A stretch of DNA of 55,400 bases from an uncultured Saprospiraceae bacterium (GTDB lineage: Bacteria > Bacteroidota > Bacteroidia > Chitinophagales > Saprospiraceae), in NCBI GenBank assembly GCA_937951615.1, contig CALFBH010000065.1:1-55400 (forward strand). Direction: 5' to 3'. The translations under genes and the position numbers were made by a program. Every line of letters starts with the position of its first letter. Within the stretch, counting starts at the first letter, position 1. The notes beneath the pieces were generated by a model. That model worked only from the letters and a program-made list of their open reading frames with translations. It made no database searches and was not told the DNA's origin. Shown piece after piece: positions 9,498 to 18,513 of this stretch.

Positions 9498-12400
9498 ATG
9501 AGAGCCTTAACGACTATTCTATGCGCGTTTTTACTGGCAATGCCTATGGCATTCAGCCAGATCATCATGAATGATACGATTTCCGACTGTAACGGTACTT
9601 TATTCGATACAGGCGGAGCTGCGGGACAATACGGCGCATTTGAATCCTTTCAATATGCCATTTGTCCGACCGATCCACATGCTTGTATTTCTATCAATCT
9701 GCTGAGTTATGATACAGAGCCTATTTTTGATAATCTAGTGATTTATGACGGGCCAGATAATACTGCTCCTGTCATTGCTACACTTAGCGGGACTTCTGCG
9801 GGAGCAGAGTTTTATAATATACCAACAACAGGTTGTGTGACCATTGGTTTTACGTCTGATGGCGGGGTATTTGGGGATGGTTTTGAACTCGAATGGACTT
9901 GCACACCAGGAGGCTGCCCAACGCCGCCGCCTGATTTTGAGACTTGCTCAGGGACATTTTATGATTCTGGTGGTCCGGCTGGCGATTATTCCAGCAATGA
10001 AGAAATAACGACGATTATTTGCCCTGATCCTGATAGTACAAACCAGTGTATCTTTCTCAATTTCACCTCTTTTGATGTAGAATCGGGATTTGATAACCTG
10101 AATATTTATAATGGACCATCAGATGCCTCTCCACTTGTTGGGCAATATACAGGCACGACTTCGCCCGGACTTATTGTGGCAACGGATAGTTGTCTGACCC
10201 TTGTGTTTACTTCCGATGGCAGTGTGACGGATCCTGGTTGGTCGGCGGATATTTTCTGTGCAGAATGTGGTAGTATTCCGCCCTGCATTGGCAATACGCC
10301 AACCTGTAATGTACTACCGGATGCCTGTCCAACTGCCTGTGATTTGGGGACATTGATTGCGCCTACGCCTTGCCCGTTTTCTACGCCGGTCAGTGAGGTT
10401 TTTTGTATTGATAATGTAGGTGCGACAGCCGAAATGCCTTATAATGCGCAGGCAGGTTGCGATGATGGTAATAATATGCCCAACCCTTCTGCTGATGTCT
10501 GGTACTCCTTCACGGCATCTTCCAATCAGTTGGATTTTGATTTACAAACAGAATTGAATGCAGCGAGCATTGGTGTATATGAAGGAACTTGTGCAGGTTT
10601 GCAGCCATTGGGTTGTAACAACAGCACGAATGGAAATGTCGATTTATTTGTTGCAGGTATCTTGCCTGGCGCGACCTATTATATTCAGATATCAGGAGAA
10701 GACGAAAACGATCAGGGAGCAATCAGCATGACGATTGAAAGTTCTAATAATTGTGATTTTTGTGTGCTTGGCGCAAATTTAGTGGCAACACCAGCAGCCA
10801 GTAGCGGAACTTATGCACCCAACCAAACGGTCAGTTTTTGTTTTACCTTGACGGAATGGAATTCAGCAGCAGCCAACTGGTTTCATGGCGTTGTACCGAG
10901 CTTTACAAGTGGTTGGGATATTACGACATTGACACCAACAGTCATCCCGCCTTCTTGCGATGGAAATGGTGTTTGGTTATGGCAACAATCTATTACCGGA
11001 ACGAATGGTTCTTCGGCAAATCCAGGAACAGTGGGTCCAGGTTTTGTCTACGATTCTGCTTCAGGTGGGCCTTTGGATGGCAATGGAGAAAATAATTTTG
11101 GTGACAACTGCTCCGGACCAGTCAATTGGGAATTTTGCTGGGAAATTACGACCAATGATTGTCCACCCGGCACCAATGGAGAAGCCCTCGTGGTAGAGGT
11201 AGAAACTTATGGTGATAGTGAAACGGGGTCATGGGGAAGTGCAGGTTGTGAAGATGATTTGACCTATAGCAATATCTCTACACTTTCTTGTTGTGTAGCA
11301 GCACAGGTAGACTTGACTGCGCCGCCACCGGAATGTGATGGTACAGGTGGAAATTCTATTACGTCCACCGTGACTGGCGGACAGACGCCTTATGTGTTTA
11401 CCTGGAGTGATGCGACCATCGGTAATGACCCGAATCCGACCGGACTGACGGCAGGGACTTATACTGTGACGGTAGAAGATGCAGCAAGCTGTGCAACGAT
11501 AGTAAGTATAGATGTATTGGGTGCCATTATACCAGTTGATGTAGAGGCTACTGCTACTCAGGATACGATATGTGTAGGAGAGAGTGTAACAATTACTGCA
11601 ACAGGAGCAACAGATTATAGCTGGCAGCCCGGTGGACAAAATACGCCAGGTATTACGGTCAGCCCGACTATGACGACGACTTATATTGTAACTGGAACGA
11701 CGATGATTGGAGGTGGAATGACTGGGAATTTAATTACAAATGGTGACTTTGAAATGGGCAATACAGGCTTTACCAGTGATTATCTTTCTACTGGAGCTTT
11801 TACACAAGGAGAATACCTTATAACAGATAATGCTCAATCCTGGAATCCTAATTATGACCCTTGTGTCGACCATACCACAGGAACAGGAAATATGATGGTG
11901 GTAGATGGTGCGACAACACCTGGACAAAATGTATGGTGTCAAACAGTTCCGGTAATGATGAATACAGATTATGATTTTTCCGCTTGGGTGCAAAGCACTT
12001 TTTCTGCCAGCCCTGTTCAGCTCCAGCTAACGATTAACGGGACAGTCGTGGGCGCAGGTTTTCCAGGTAGTTCAACGACTTGTATGTGGGCAGAGTATAC
12101 CGAAACTTGGAATTCAGGAACGAGTACGAATGCTATAATTTGCATGAGCAGCACCAGTACAACTTTTCTTGGTAATGACTTTGCCCTTGATGACATTTCC
12201 TTTAGTGGTCCGGGCGGGTCACTTTGTGAAGATTCGGATACCCTGACTATTTTTGTATCTAATTTAACGGCTCAAATCACTGCTCAAAACGACGATGGCT
12301 GTAATCCGGGCTGCGATGGTTCAGCAACGGTAACTGCAAGTGGAGGACTTGGTAATGTAACTTACCTGTGGAATGACCCCAATCAGCAGACAACGGCTAC

Positions 12401-15400
12401 GGCAACAGCTTTGTGTGGTGGAAATTATGTGGTGACAGTGACTGATGAAGCAGGCTGCGAAGCAGTGGCACAAGTAACACTTATTAGTGTGATGCCACCC
12501 ACCGCTACCGTTCAGGTAAGCAACACCACCTGCGGGCTGAATGACGGAGAAATTATCATTACCGCAAATGGAGGCGCACCGCCTTACCAGTACAGTATTG
12601 ATGGCGGAGCAACTTTTCAAGCTGCTGCGACTTTCTCCAATTTGCCAGCAGGTTTATATAATATTGTGGTAGAAGACGATGCGGCATGTCAGGCTATAAC
12701 GGCTGCCAATGTATTGCCTTCCGAAGCACCTACGATCAGTACTGCCGGAACGATCAATACGTCCTGCGGCGAAGATAATGGCGTTATTTACATCAGCATA
12801 ACAGGTGGCGTACAGAATTATCAGTACAGTATTGATGGTTGTGCGACCTTCCAGACCACTAGTGCATTTCCAAACCTGCCACCTGGCACTTATGACATTT
12901 GTGTGCAGGATGCCATTGGTTGTATGGATACTGACCAAGTTGTCATTGCACCGTCCACGCCACCACAAATCGACTTTGCTGATTTGGATGATCCAAGTTC
13001 CTGCGGAAGTTTTGATGGCTCTATTGAAATATTTGCCAGCGGTGGTACACCGCCTTTGATGTATAGCAATAATAATGGTATGGTTTACGGACCTTCACCG
13101 CTCTTTACAGGGCTTGGCGCCAACACATATAATCTGGTCGTCATGGATGCCGCAGGTTGTTATGATACTTTAATCGTTGATTTAATTGATCCAACTGCAC
13201 CAGTCATTGATAGTATTTTTACCATCAATCCGATGTGCGGAGAAGAAGATGGTTTTATAGAAATCCTGCTGGAGAGCGGTACAGGTAATCCCAATTTTGA
13301 ATACAGTATTGATAATGGCGTAACTTTCCAAGGCTCCAATACTTTTAATGATTTGCCAGATGGCGTTTATGAAATCATTGTAGAAGACTTCTTCGGTTGT
13401 CGCGCTACAGCACAAGTGAGCTTGTTTCAGGCAGGCGGGCCGACCGTCACCGCACTTAGCACCAGCAATGCGACCTGTGGAGATGATAATGCCACCATCA
13501 CGGCATCGGCTACAGGTGGAACAACACCTTACGAGTACAGCATTGATGGTCTCACGTATCAAACGGGTGGAACATTTACCAATTTGCCACCAGGACAATA
13601 CACCGTTATCGTTCGTGACGCAGCAGGTTGCGAAGACGAAGATATTGCAATTCTGACAACAGATGGAGCAGTCATCATTAGCGCAAGCACCACCGACCAG
13701 TCCGCCTGTAATGTACTGGACGGCTCTATTCTTATCAATGCCAACGGCGGCACGCCGCCCTACGATTTTAGTATTGATAATGGTATGAATTACCAAAATT
13801 CAGGCTTCTTTGATGGACTTTCGTCAAATACTTATAATGTTGTGGTGATGGATGCCAATGGTTGTCTGGATACGACTATTGTGGCACTTAATGCACTTAA
13901 TGAACCATTAATCACTTCAATAAATATCAATGACGCTGAATGTGGAGTGGAAGATGGAGAAATTGAAATTATCATCAGTGGCGGAACAGCCAATTATGAA
14001 TACAGCATAGACGGCGGATTGATTTTTCAGGGTTCAAATAGTTTTGATAGCCTGGCGGCTGGTATTTATGACGTTGTTGTAGTCGATTTCTTAGGTTGTG
14101 AAACGACCGACCAGGCGATTGTCAATGCAGCAACTGCACCAGAAATCACCGATGTCACGACTCAAAATCCGACTTGTGGAAATATAGATGGCAGCATCAT
14201 CATTACTGCAGGAAACGGAACGCCAGGATTGTCGTATAGTATTGACGATGGGCTAACTTTCCAAAGCAATTCTACCTTTACTGGTTTAGATGCTGGTATT
14301 TATGATATTATTGTACAGGATGCGGCAGGCTGCGAAACATTTGAACAAGCCATTTTAGAAAACGCAGGCGCCTTGGTGATTGATGATGTGGATACAGCAG
14401 CTTCGTTATGTGATGACAGCAATGGAGAATTGACGATTACAGTCAGTGGAGGTACGATTCCATATCAGTACAGTATCAATAATGGACAAAATTTCCAAAG
14501 CGGAAATGTATTTAGCGGATTGATTCCAGATGTATATAATATTCTGATTGAAGATGCCAATGGTTGTCAGGCAGCACAGGTATTCAATCTGCTATCAGCG
14601 GGTACGCCGGTATTGGATAGCATAATTATAACACCTGCTTCTTGTGATGAGTTAAATGGAGCTTTAGACTTATTTGTTACAGGTGGCACAGCAGCTTATC
14701 AATACAGTATAGATGGCGGAAATACTTATCAGGCAGTCAGTTTATTTGAAGACTTGCCGTCTGGTACTTATGATGTGATTGTAGAAGATTTTAACGGTTG
14801 TCAGGCAACAGAGCAGGTCGAAATTTTTCCAACTATGGCGGCGATACCAAGTATCATTGCCGATGGCCCGACTGATTTCTGTTTCTATAATACAGTGAAT
14901 CTATATGCAGGAGAGTTTGAATCTTATCTCTGGTCCACAGGAGACACCACTGCGACCATTAATGTAAATCTCAGCGGCACTTACCTGGTTACGGTAACGG
15001 ATGCGCAGGGCTGCACAGGCGTAGCGCAGCAGCAGCTCAATGTCGTCCCACCTTACAGCGTCTTAGCTGGCGATGACCAGATTATAGAAATTGGCGACAG
15101 CTATGATCTCAATGTTGAGTTTCCGAATCCAGCAATCACCTACACCTGGACAGGCAGCGATGGCTCGACTTTCACTGGCACTTCCTTTAGTGCGGACGCC
15201 AATGCGGTGGGTACGATTACTTACATTGTTACGGCAGCTTTTAATGACTGTGAAATAACAGATGAAGTTGTCATTACGATTATAGACAGTAGTTTGTGGA
15301 GTATTCCAAATGCTTTTTCTCCCAATGAAGATGGATTAAATGAGACCTTTGGTCCGGTGATCAGTGGTACGACACAGATTAGCCAGTTTAAAGTTTTTAA

Positions 15401-15560
15401 CCGCTGGGGGGAGTTGGTGCATGATGATATTAATTCCCGTTGGGATGGCAGCTTCAGAGGTCAGCGACAAGTGGCCGATGTATATGTGTATATGGTGCTT
15501 TTGACGACTTTTGAAGGCGAGGAAATTGAATTGACGGGGAATGTGATGTTGATGCGATAG
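9498..15560 (+). CDS. Second giant T9SS type B surface protein, paralogue of 443-6643
   Basis: A 2020-residue secreted protein with a signal peptide (1-21). Two CUB-like domains (about 28-133 and 147-255) are followed by a PPC-like/jelly-roll region (about 270-420), an unassigned Cys-containing region (about 425-600), a SprB-like unit, an Ig-like segment and a carbohydrate-binding-like module starting LITNGDFEMGNTGF (about 743-905). About ten SprB-type repeats (about 1005-1780) follow, and residues 1935-2020 are a T9SS type B tail (IPNAFSPNEDGLNETFGP, KVFNRWGELVHDD). The first CUB domain, the repeats and the tail match the first adhesin in order and closely in sequence, while the middle differs: there is no choice-of-anchor-L or Calx-beta region. 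A surface adhesin made by duplication and module exchange is the likely explanation. Confidence 0.93.
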   Translation: MRALTTILCAFLLAMPMAFSQIIMNDTISDCNGTLFDTGGAAGQYGAFESFQYAICPTDPHACISINLLSYDTEPIFDNLVIYDGPDNTAPVIATLSGTSAGAEFYNIPTTGCVTIGFTSDGGVFGDGFELEWTCTPGGCPTPPPDFETCSGTFYDSGGPAGDYSSNEEITTIICPDPDSTNQCIFLNFTSFDVESGFDNLNIYNGPSDASPLVGQYTGTTSPGLIVATDSCLTLVFTSDGSVTDPGWSADIFCAECGSIPPCIGNTPTCNVLPDACPTACDLGTLIAPTPCPFSTPVSEVFCIDNVGATAEMPYNAQAGCDDGNNMPNPSADVWYSFTASSNQLDFDLQTELNAASIGVYEGTCAGLQPLGCNNSTNGNVDLFVAGILPGATYYIQISGEDENDQGAISMTIESSNNCDFCVLGANLVATPAASSGTYAPNQTVSFCFTLTEWNSAAANWFHGVVPSFTSGWDITTLTPTVIPPSCDGNGVWLWQQSITGTNGSSANPGTVGPGFVYDSASGGPLDGNGENNFGDNCSGPVNWEFCWEITTNDCPPGTNGEALVVEVETYGDSETGSWGSAGCEDDLTYSNISTLSCCVAAQVDLTAPPPECDGTGGNSITSTVTGGQTPYVFTWSDATIGNDPNPTGLTAGTYTVTVEDAASCATIVSIDVLGAIIPVDVEATATQDTICVGESVTITATGATDYSWQPGGQNTPGITVSPTMTTTYIVTGTTMIGGGMTGNLITNGDFEMGNTGFTSDYLSTGAFTQGEYLITDNAQSWNPNYDPCVDHTTGTGNMMVVDGATTPGQNVWCQTVPVMMNTDYDFSAWVQSTFSASPVQLQLTINGTVVGAGFPGSSTTCMWAEYTETWNSGTSTNAIICMSSTSTTFLGNDFALDDISFSGPGGSLCEDSDTLTIFVSNLTAQITAQNDDGCNPGCDGSATVTASGGLGNVTYLWNDPNQQTTATATALCGGNYVVTVTDEAGCEAVAQVTLISVMPPTATVQVSNTTCGLNDGEIIITANGGAPPYQYSIDGGATFQAAATFSNLPAGLYNIVVEDDAACQAITAANVLPSEAPTISTAGTINTSCGEDNGVIYISITGGVQNYQYSIDGCATFQTTSAFPNLPPGTYDICVQDAIGCMDTDQVVIAPSTPPQIDFADLDDPSSCGSFDGSIEIFASGGTPPLMYSNNNGMVYGPSPLFTGLGANTYNLVVMDAAGCYDTLIVDLIDPTAPVIDSIFTINPMCGEEDGFIEILLESGTGNPNFEYSIDNGVTFQGSNTFNDLPDGVYEIIVEDFFGCRATAQVSLFQAGGPTVTALSTSNATCGDDNATITASATGGTTPYEYSIDGLTYQTGGTFTNLPPGQYTVIVRDAAGCEDEDIAILTTDGAVIISASTTDQSACNVLDGSILINANGGTPPYDFSIDNGMNYQNSGFFDGLSSNTYNVVVMDANGCLDTTIVALNALNEPLITSININDAECGVEDGEIEIIISGGTANYEYSIDGGLIFQGSNSFDSLAAGIYDVVVVDFLGCETTDQAIVNAATAPEITDVTTQNPTCGNIDGSIIITAGNGTPGLSYSIDDGLTFQSNSTFTGLDAGIYDIIVQDAAGCETFEQAILENAGALVIDDVDTAASLCDDSNGELTITVSGGTIPYQYSINNGQNFQSGNVFSGLIPDVYNILIEDANGCQAAQVFNLLSAGTPVLDSIIITPASCDELNGALDLFVTGGTAAYQYSIDGGNTYQAVSLFEDLPSGTYDVIVEDFNGCQATEQVEIFPTMAAIPSIIADGPTDFCFYNTVNLYAGEFESYLWSTGDTTATINVNLSGTYLVTVTDAQGCTGVAQQQLNVVPPYSVLAGDDQIIEIGDSYDLNVEFPNPAITYTWTGSDGSTFTGTSFSADANAVGTITYIVTAAFNDCEITDEVVITIIDSSLWSIPNAFSPNEDGLNETFGPVISGTTQISQFKVFNRWGELVHDDINSRWDGSFRGQRQVADVYVYMVLLTTFEGEEIELTGNVMLMR

Positions 15561-15565
15561 GGGAA

Positions 15566-15598
15566 GATTGTATAATTGTGAAATTGTATAATTGTTAG
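15566..15598. repeat. Half-element: degenerate GATTGTATAATTGTGAAATT repeats
   Basis: Short units of the type ATTGTA/ATTGTG resemble the left arm of the element at 34724-34771, but no complementary right arm or central hairpin follows. It is possibly a decayed or half copy. Confidence 0.4.
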
Positions 15599-15642
15599 GG
15601 CGAGTAGTTTTATTGGTATTTCAATAAAGTTACTCGCCTTTA
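15599..15642 (+). terminator. Terminator-like hairpin after second adhesin
   Basis: GGCGAGTA (15599-15606) pairs with TACTCGCC (15631-15638). The stem continues inward with few mismatches (TTTATTG against CAATAAA) and is followed by TTTAAT. This is an adequate terminator for the second adhesin. Confidence 0.6.
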
Positions 15643-15649
15643 ATGTTTG

Positions 15650-15657
15650 TACATTTG
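15650..15657 (+). promoter_or_regulatory. Candidate -7 box for the NACHT gene
   Basis: TACATTTG matches the Bacteroidota -7 consensus TANNTTTG exactly, 84 bases before the ATG at 15741. A matching -33 TTTG at the usual spacing is not clear. Confidence 0.4.
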
Positions 15658-15740
15658 TAATTCAAAAAATAGTGCAAGTAGGAGAGGAGATGTAGCAACA
15701 TGTATTTTCTCTATATTGTCTTGAAATAAACTCCAGTTTT

Positions 15741-16535
15741 ATGCTTGAAAAAATTCAGAAAATCAGAGAGGAAATAGCGTCTTCTCATACTGATAAGGCA
15801 ATTGTTTTATTAGAAGAACTATTGAACGCTTTAAATGAAAAAGAACTTCATGAAGAGCTAATAATTCTATCTGCACAATACAATAAATACAAAAGAGAAA
15901 AAAGAATAAATATACTTTCATTTGAAGATGAGCAAATAATCATCAATAGAGTTCATAATTCAATCAATGAAATAGTCAGAGCATTAGAAGATGGTCGAAA
16001 TACGACAATTTTTGATACATCTAATTTAAAGGGGAACTATACACCACCCGCAAATAGAGAAATTGAGAAATTCCGTACTCACCTGTTTGAAGAAATCCGA
16101 ATATTGGATATTGAATCTAATTGGAATCCCAAAACGTTTACACCACTTGACGTAAAAGTCTTACTTGAAAGCAGAGATGGAAATTCTACAAGAGCAGCAG
16201 ATTTAATGAAGCTTCTTTTGAAAGACAAGAAAACGAAGGCTTTTTTAATTATTGGCGACCCTGGAAGTGGGAAAAGTGTAGCGTTGAGGAAATTATGTCG
16301 CAATCTTTTGGCAAAAAAAAGTAGAGATTTAATCCCTTTATACATAAATCTCAGAGAGTGGAATACTTCATATCAAAATCGAAAAAATATTGTCAATTTA
16401 TACGACTTTATAGTGAGTTATATTTCTGATTCTAACTCATCTTTTGTAAAGAATTTTACCCGAAAACACTTTTCTATGAAGAAGGCAGGTTATTATTTCT
16501 TTTTGATTCATTCGATGAGATTCCGCAAGTTTTAG
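15741..16535 (+). pseudogene. EAD11-NACHT NTPase, N-terminal fragment (frameshifted)
   Basis: Residues 1-85 match the pattern of effector-associated domain 11: a helical EKIQKIREEI start, a LSAQYNKYKREKRINILSFE segment and a closing NRVHNSINEIVRAL helix. A linker follows, then a NACHT-type P-loop GDPGSGKS (about residues 172-179). The frame is lost after YYFF at about 16500. In the +2 frame the sequence continues as FDSFDEIPQ, exactly the NACHT Walker B expected at this point, so one base is missing in or near the T run at 16499-16504. EAD domains are known as adaptors that recruit partner effectors in STAND NTPases, and bacterial NACHT proteins are known anti-phage sensors. Defence is therefore a family-based inference. 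It is either a pseudogene or an assembly error; base use is visibly more AT-rich than the adjacent adhesins. Confidence 0.8.
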
Positions 16536-16957
16536 ATGTACATGAAAAGTCCGAGTTAATTGGAAAACTCTCCAAAGATATTTTTCAATTTATTGGGACG
16601 TGTAGATGCATTTTGACCTCTAGAGAATTTAAAAAACCATCGGCAAAATTTTTAGCGAGTAAGACGCTTTATATCCAGCCATTTTCAGAAGAAAAGGTGT
16701 ATGACTTACTTAATAAACATCTGAATGAAGTACATGTGAAAAGCATTTTTGGTAATCCACTATTACGTACATTGTCAAGAAACCCTTTCTCTGCTTCTTT
16801 AATTATTGAATACATATTAACCCGAAAAGAAGTACCTAAAAGTCAGTTTGCACTTTACAAAATTTGTATTGTTGGCAGGTTAAATGAACATGATTTTACG
16901 GACAGCAATTTGTCTGCTGAAAAGTGCTGGAAATTACTACAAAGATTGCAGGTCTAA
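16502..16957 (+). pseudogene. NACHT NTPase, middle fragment
   Basis: This frame opens at about 16502 with the Walker B segment FDSFDEIPQVLD, then sensor-type CRCILTSREF and the conserved NPFSASLIIEYIL stretch of the NACHT winged-helix region. The first in-frame start codon lies only at 16613, so this piece is not an independent gene. It stops at 16957, where the protein should continue as KIAGLMFETPGYGLD in the next frame. That is a second -1 shift near 16940-16950 (ACTACAAAGATTGC). Two same-direction shifts 450 bases apart favour single-base deletions, in the genome or in sequencing, over programmed frameshifting. Confidence 0.8.
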
Positions 16958-18405
16958 TGTTTGAAACTCCAGGATATGGATTAGATATTTCTACTACAGA
17001 ATTAGAAAAAAGGCTGCCAGATTATCCAATTCAAGATGTAGTTAAAATATTAGTAAAGTCTAAACTTGGGAGAGAAGGGAAAGGACGATTTAGTTTTATA
17101 CACAGGAGATTTAATGAATTTTTTGTGGTTCTGGATTTTTTAAATAATCCAGGAAAAATCCCGATGGAAAGCATATCTGGTAATAAACGATACAGAGATG
17201 CTTTGGTACTTTATACTGAAATTGTAGATGTAAAAAAAGCCGAAGAAATTGTGGAATATTGTCTGTCATATATTTCTAGAATAGTTGAATATGATACCGA
17301 TTGGGGAACAACAGAATATAGCGAGGCTATACATTGTTTAAGGTTTTTAGGGGATGGATTTAAGGCCAGAAAACATAATCTGGAAAAATATTATCAAGAT
17401 ATTTACAACATTATAAATGTTCTAACGGAACGTGGTGGAAATTTGATAGTAAGAAAACATGCTATAGAGGCAAGTGTTTTGTTGAAACAAGAAGATGCTG
17501 AAGATGTAATTAACCGTAATTTTTTATTAAATATAGGAGGTGGTGTTTATAATGTATACTTGATTCAAGCAGTACTGGAAGCATCGAAGTATTTAGATGA
17601 ATTTAGCAAAAGCCTATCTTCTAAATTCATAATGTATTATGCTAATGTTTACTTTAGGCAAAGACCTGCAACTCCCATGAGGGTGAGAAGAACGATTAAG
17701 GTGTTGTCTATGTCTAATGCTTTCAAGCCTGTCAGATTTTTTCTCAAATGTTATTTAATTGAACAAATAATATTGGGACTTTTAATATTCATTATGTTTG
17801 TTTTTTTTGCTTGGCTTTTAATAGTTGCTTTAAGAGAAAATTCAGTACAAAAAGATTATTTGAAAATACTTGTAATGCCTTTATTAGGGCTTCCTTTATT
17901 TTTGCTCCAATGGTTAATTACAAAGCGAGTAAAATCACTATTGTATTGGTTTTTTAAGAATAAAATAGATGTTGCCAGAGTACTAATGATACTAATTGGC
18001 GGATTTTTACTTTTGTCGTATTTTCTATCGTTGGAGAAGTTGGGAGAGTTGGTTTTTATAGAGTGGCTTCCCGTATGGGGAGGGATTGCAGGATTGGTGA
18101 TGTTGATAATTATTGTAATGTTTTTATCGGAAGTCATCAATAATGTTCGATATGCAAAATACAATAAAAAAGTGTTAACTACAGCAAAAAATCGTGTACA
18201 TAATGGCATGAAAAGAGAAGTCATTGAAGCATATTTTTATGGATTAGATGGCTTTTACCAGGAAAGATTTATATCCTACATCAAGAAACAGCAAATAGTA
18301 CCAACTGGTAATTGGACAGACGGAGAATTACCCAATGTTGATGACAATAATGCTAGTGGTATGCTAGCTGAGTTAGAAGAAAAATGGCTGGAACTAGATA
18401 GGTGA
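16924..18405 (+). pseudogene. NACHT NTPase, C-terminal fragment with four membrane helices
   Basis: An open frame of 493 codons with a GTG at 16924; the real protein would enter it from the preceding fragment. It begins with the NACHT-associated helical region (IAGLMFETPGYGLD, then FSFIHRRFNEFFVVLDFL, the usual end of the winged-helix part), followed by an alpha-solenoid sensor-like region up to about residue 275. Four hydrophobic segments (about 280-308, 313-334, 349-369, 380-405) and a hydrophilic C terminus complete it. A membrane anchor after a NACHT core resembles membrane-associated STAND proteins, whose trigger is usually unknown. The joined 15741-18405 product would be about 885 residues. 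The gene is convergent with the minus-strand gene ending at 18514. Confidence 0.78.
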
Positions 18406-18465
18406 TTTTTCATTTTAGCAGGTTACCTGCTGATGTGAAAAGTCTGAAATAAGAGGCTAAGACAC

Positions 18466-18499
18466 AAAAAAACACCCCGGATTGCTCCGAGGTGTTGTT
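18466..18499. terminator. Bidirectional terminator between convergent genes
   Basis: AACACCCCGGA (18471-18481) pairs with TCCGAGGTGTT (18486-18496) with one mismatch. An A run lies on the left side and TTGTTG on the right. It can serve both the NACHT gene (plus) and the gene ending at 18514 (minus). Confidence 0.7.
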
Positions 18500-18513
18500 G
18501 GGAGGAATGAGAA

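Noticed and set aside
13182-13796. 204-codon open frame antisense to the second adhesin
   Set aside because: Same reason: the repetitive Gly/Asp codons of the adhesin leave long open frames on the opposite strand.
443-15560. Diversity-generating retroelement target in the adhesins
   Set aside because: No reverse transcriptase, template repeat or adenine-specific variation is visible; the differences between repeats are ordinary divergence.
16490-16957. Programmed -1 frameshifting in the NACHT gene
   Set aside because: No X-XXY-YYZ slippery heptamer with a downstream structure is evident at either site, and two separate shifts would be needed. Deletions or sequence errors are simpler.
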